Source: Candidatus Aminicenantota bacterium (GTDB lineage Bacteria > Acidobacteriota > Aminicenantia > UBA2199). Taken from it: DNA of 8,009 nt. The stretch lies in the NCBI GenBank assembly GCA_024644125.1, contig JAHELQ010000232.1, positions 1 through 8,009 on the forward strand, in the 5' to 3' direction. This document shows positions 5,502 to 8,009 of this stretch, piece by piece. The notes beneath the pieces were generated by a model that was given only the letters and a program-made list of their open reading frames with translations, had not been told where the DNA came from and searched no databases. How positions within the stretch are numbered: the first letter of the stretch is position 1; the number at the start of each line of letters is the position of its first letter. Position numbers and translations under genes: made by a program.

Positions 5502-6842
5502 ATGCTGAAAAAATACTTTGTCCGGGTATTGGCTATTTGTGTCTTGATGGCGGGATTGGCGGGTTCGCTCGCCGCCCAGCGGGCCGGATTTTCCAAAGAG
5601 GAGTTCGCCCAGAGGCGGAACCTGTTGATGGAAAAGACCGGCGAAGGTATTATCATTTTGTTTGGAGCGGTCCAGGATGCGCCGGCGGGGCACTTCCGGC
5701 AGGACAACGATTTTTATTATTACACCGGGGTGGAGGATGCGAGCGCGGTGGTGGTACTGTTGCCGAAGTACAAAAAATGCGCCTTATACCTACCCACCCA
5801 ACCGGAGCGGGAGATCGAGTTTGTGGGCCGTAATCTATTGACTGATCCCAGGGGAAAGGAACTTTCCGGGATTGAGGAGATTCGTCCTCTGGAAGAATTC
5901 GATATGCATCTGGCACGGCTTTCCGGCCGTGGATTGGGGACGATATTTATGCGCCTGTCCCCAGCGGATGAGGTGGATGGATCGCGCACCGAGACGGCGA
6001 TGGATAACGCCCGCCGCAGCCAGATTCATTACAATGCCGTCATGTCTCTTGATCAGTACCGGATTCAGAGATTGAAGGAGCGGTATCCGGCTTTGCAATT
6101 CAAGGATGTGGCCCCGATTATCGACCGGCAGCGGATGAAAAAAACTCCTGCGGAGATCGAAGCCCTCCGACGTAATGGCAAGATCTCCGCCCTATCGGTC
6201 CGGGAGGCGATGAGAGCGACGAAGCCAGGGATGTGGGAATATCAATTGGAAGCGGAGGCTCTCTATATGTCCCAAAAAAACGGAGCTGTGGGCCCTGCGT
6301 ATTCCCCGATTGTCGGATCCGGGCCCAACGCCTGTGTGTATCATTACTCCCGCAACAGCCGGCAAATCGAAGATGGTGATCTGGTGTTAATGGACTATGG
6401 GGCAAATCTCGATTACCTGTGCATTGACATCACCCGGACATGGCCGGGCAACGGCTCGTTCACCGCGGAGCAAAAAGAGGTGTACCGCGCGGTGTTGGAG
6501 GTGCAGAAGGCGTGCATCGAAGCGTATCGCCCCGGAGTGACCGAGAAAGATGTGAAAGAGTATGTGGCGAAGGCCATGAAGAAGAAGGGGTTGGATCCCC
6601 GCGGTCTCGAAGGGGGCATCGGCCATTTTGTGGGGCTTGCAACTCATGATGTGGGGGTGTACGGAATTCCTCTGGAGGAAGGGATGGTTTTCGCCATCGA
6701 GCCGGCTCTCTATTATCGCGATACCAATACCTGTATCCGCGTCGAGGACACAGTTTTGATCACGAAGGACGGCTGCGAGGTGTTGACCTCCGCGGTGCCG
6801 AAGGAAATTGAAGAGGTTGAAGCTCTTATGAGGGAGAATTGA
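5502..6842 (+). CDS. Exported Xaa-Pro aminopeptidase (M24B family)
   Basis: A 446-residue metallopeptidase that removes N-terminal residues preceding proline. An N-terminal signal peptide (basic K3-K4, hydrophobic 8-20, SLAAQ cleavage region at about 22-26) indicates export, unlike cytoplasmic E. coli PepP. An aminopeptidase P N-terminal domain spans about 30-165, with the FYYYTGVED segment at 71-79. The pita-bread catalytic domain carries all five metal ligands, D298 in MDYG, D309, H375 in GIGH, E400 in AIEP and E415 in RVED, plus H281 in the VYHY segment and H382 in ATHDVG as substrate and proton-transfer histidines. Spacing of D298/D309 and H375/H382 matches PepP. The site is complete, so the enzyme should be active. 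The ribosome site is weak (GAGA at 5490-5493), and CCTCCT follows the traB-family stop. It is probably co-transcribed with the genes on either side. Confidence 0.94.
   Translation: MLKKYFVRVLAICVLMAGLAGSLAAQRAGFSKEEFAQRRNLLMEKTGEGIIILFGAVQDAPAGHFRQDNDFYYYTGVEDASAVVVLLPKYKKCALYLPTQPEREIEFVGRNLLTDPRGKELSGIEEIRPLEEFDMHLARLSGRGLGTIFMRLSPADEVDGSRTETAMDNARRSQIHYNAVMSLDQYRIQRLKERYPALQFKDVAPIIDRQRMKKTPAEIEALRRNGKISALSVREAMRATKPGMWEYQLEAEALYMSQKNGAVGPAYSPIVGSGPNACVYHYSRNSRQIEDGDLVLMDYGANLDYLCIDITRTWPGNGSFTAEQKEVYRAVLEVQKACIEAYRPGVTEKDVKEYVAKAMKKKGLDPRGLEGGIGHFVGLATHDVGVYGIPLEEGMVFAIEPALYYRDTNTCIRVEDTVLITKDGCEVLTSAVPKEIEEVEALMREN
6831..6836 (+). promoter_or_regulatory. Ribosome binding site of the amidase gene
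   Basis: AGGGAG lies inside the last codons of the aminopeptidase gene, eight bases before ATG 6845. The gap between the stop and this ATG is only two bases, consistent with coupled translation. Confidence 0.65.
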
Positions 6843-6844
6843 AG

Positions 6845-8009
6845 ATGTCGCAGGAAGTGAAAATGGGAAACGGGAATCTTCGGAAGAGGCGTCTCCTGGC
6901 GTTAATTCCCTGGATTGTATTACTGGCAAGTCTCGGCTTCAATATTTACCTGCTCCGGGACGGAGGCGTGACCAAAAGAAACATCGGGCGCGCGGCGCAG
7001 GTCGTGGGTCTTGAATTCACCGGGGCCGAACGGGATTTGATGCTGGAAGATGTGGCACAACAATTGAAATCTTACACTACATTGCGGGAGTATTCGCTCG
7101 ATAACGCCGTTCCGCCTGCGTTGAGATTCGATCCGGCGATCGCCGCCATACAAATGGAGCCGGTACTGGATAGGGTAGCTACCGACGAGTTGAACCTCCC
7201 GGCGGTCGCCCGGCCGAAAGATCTGGCGGAGTTGGCGCTCCTGCCGGTCACCGCTCTGGCCTATCTCGTCAAATCCCGGCAGGTCACCTCCATGGAGCTC
7301 ACCAAATTGTATCTGGATCGGCTGAAGACAATCGGACCGAAGCTTGAATGCGTGGTCACCCTGACAGAAGAACTGGCCCTCGAACAAGCGGCCAAAGCGG
7401 ATGAGGAGATCGCGGCGGGAAAATACCGTGGTCCCCTTCATGGTATTCCGTGGGGAGCCAAAGATCTTTTGGCAACAAGAGGGATCAAGACCACTTGGGG
7501 AGCGATGCCTTATAAAGATCAGATGTTCGATATGGATGCCACTGTGGTGGAGAAATTGCGGGAAGCGGGAGCTGTGTTGGTGGCGAAGTTGACCACCGGT
7601 GCGTTGGCCTGGGGCGAAGTCTGGTTCGGAGGTATGACCCGCAATCCCTGGAACCTCGAGCAAGGTTCGAGCGGTTCCTCCGCCGGTCCTGCTTCAGCCA
7701 CAGCCGCAGGATTGGTAGGCTTTGCCATCGGAACCGAGACCTGGGGCTCCATTGTGTCCCCCTCCACCCGGTGCGGCGTCACAGGATTGCGGCCGACATT
7801 TGGCAGGGTGAGCCGTTATGGGGCTATGGCGTTGAGTTGGAGTATGGATAAAATAGGACCGATCTGCCGGAGCGCAGCCGATTGCGAAATAGTGTTCCAG
7901 GCGATCGCCGGTTCCGATGGAAAGGATTTGACTGTAGTGAACATTCCTGTAAACGCCGAACCGGGATTGCCCATCACCAGTTTACGGGTTGGTTATTTGA
8001 AAGGGGAGT
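6845..8009 (+). CDS. Membrane-anchored amidase-signature family hydrolase (3' end outside window)
   Basis: The first 388 residues of an amidase-signature enzyme, open to the right edge. The family hydrolyses carboxamides, including peptide amides, acyl amides and, in GatA, glutamine. The Ser-cisSer-Lys triad is present: K206 in GIPWGAKDLL, cis-Ser S278 in the SGSSAG segment, and nucleophile S302 in GTETWGSIVSP. The spacing of 24 residues between the two serines equals that of characterised members. W300 replaces the usual glycine before GS. The N-terminus has RKRR at 13-16 then a hydrophobic segment at about 17-37, reading as an uncleaved anchor with the enzyme on the outer face of the membrane. 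About 85 residues (40-125) between the anchor and the amidase core are of no recognised family. A GatA role is unlikely given the anchor and long N-terminal extension. The substrate is unknown; neighbouring exported peptidase genes suggest peptide-derived amides. Confidence 0.9.
   Translation, partial: MSQEVKMGNGNLRKRRLLALIPWIVLLASLGFNIYLLRDGGVTKRNIGRAAQVVGLEFTGAERDLMLEDVAQQLKSYTTLREYSLDNAVPPALRFDPAIAAIQMEPVLDRVATDELNLPAVARPKDLAELALLPVTALAYLVKSRQVTSMELTKLYLDRLKTIGPKLECVVTLTEELALEQAAKADEEIAAGKYRGPLHGIPWGAKDLLATRGIKTTWGAMPYKDQMFDMDATVVEKLREAGAVLVAKLTTGALAWGEVWFGGMTRNPWNLEQGSSGSSAGPASATAAGLVGFAIGTETWGSIVSPSTRCGVTGLRPTFGRVSRYGAMALSWSMDKIGPICRSAADCEIVFQAIAGSDGKDLTVVNIPVNAEPGLPITSLRVGYLKGE

Noticed and set aside
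6920..7663. 247-codon open frame on the - strand opposite the amidase
   Set aside because: The + strand frame contains the complete catalytic triad; the antisense reading shows no family features.
1..8009. Mobile elements, CRISPR arrays, tRNA or rRNA genes, toxin-antitoxin or defence systems
   Set aside because: Looked for on both strands; no transposase or integrase motifs, no regularly spaced repeats and no cloverleaf or rRNA-like segments were seen.

Overview
The window looks like a chromosomal segment of a Gram-negative bacterium of unknown lineage. Composition is roughly balanced to slightly GC-rich, except for a visibly AT-rich left end of about 200 bases. Two proteins carry N-terminal signal peptides and one carries a signal anchor. 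The combination of NAD+-dependent DNA ligase, exported M24 aminopeptidase, exported TraB/GumN protein and membrane-anchored amidase resembles gene content seen in Acidobacteriota, Aminicenantota, KSB1 or Gemmatimonadota-like lineages. That placement is an inference with low confidence. Promoters are of the TTGACA/TATAAT type rather than the Bacteroidetes type, and most genes have clear Shine-Dalgarno sequences.

Layout, left to right, all on the + strand: (1) bases 1-204, a possible 3' end of an AT-rich membrane-protein gene that enters from outside the window; (2) about 430 bases with no convincing gene but with several stem-loops; (3) a near-consensus sigma70-type promoter (638-666) placed so that transcription should begin at or beside the A of the ligA ATG, suggesting a leaderless ligA mRNA; (4) ligA (673-2736); (5) a Nif3-family metal protein (2740-3555) spaced for translational coupling to ligA; (6) a promoter inside the end of the Nif3 gene, followed by a gene joining a glyoxalase-fold (VOC) domain to a nitroreductase domain (3616-4446); (7) a TraB/GumN-family protein with a signal peptide (4554-5480); (8) a signal-peptide-bearing Xaa-Pro aminopeptidase (M24B, 5502-6842); (9) an amidase-signature hydrolase with an N-terminal membrane anchor (6845 to the window edge, truncated).

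Functionally there are two blocks. ligA and Nif3 form a tight cytoplasmic housekeeping pair. traB, the aminopeptidase and the amidase are closely spaced (21 and 2 bases apart) and form an envelope-localised hydrolase block that could act on peptides or amides outside the cytoplasm. The VOC-nitroreductase gene lies between them. The spacers on both sides of it contain the same short elements in the same order (ATAAAC, CGTACC, ATGCGCATGCC), which is the most unexpected non-coding signal here. I do not see a mobile element, CRISPR array, tRNA, rRNA or a clearly new multi-gene system. The best candidates for follow-up are the fusion protein with its repeated flanks, the leaderless ligA arrangement, and the exported hydrolase trio.
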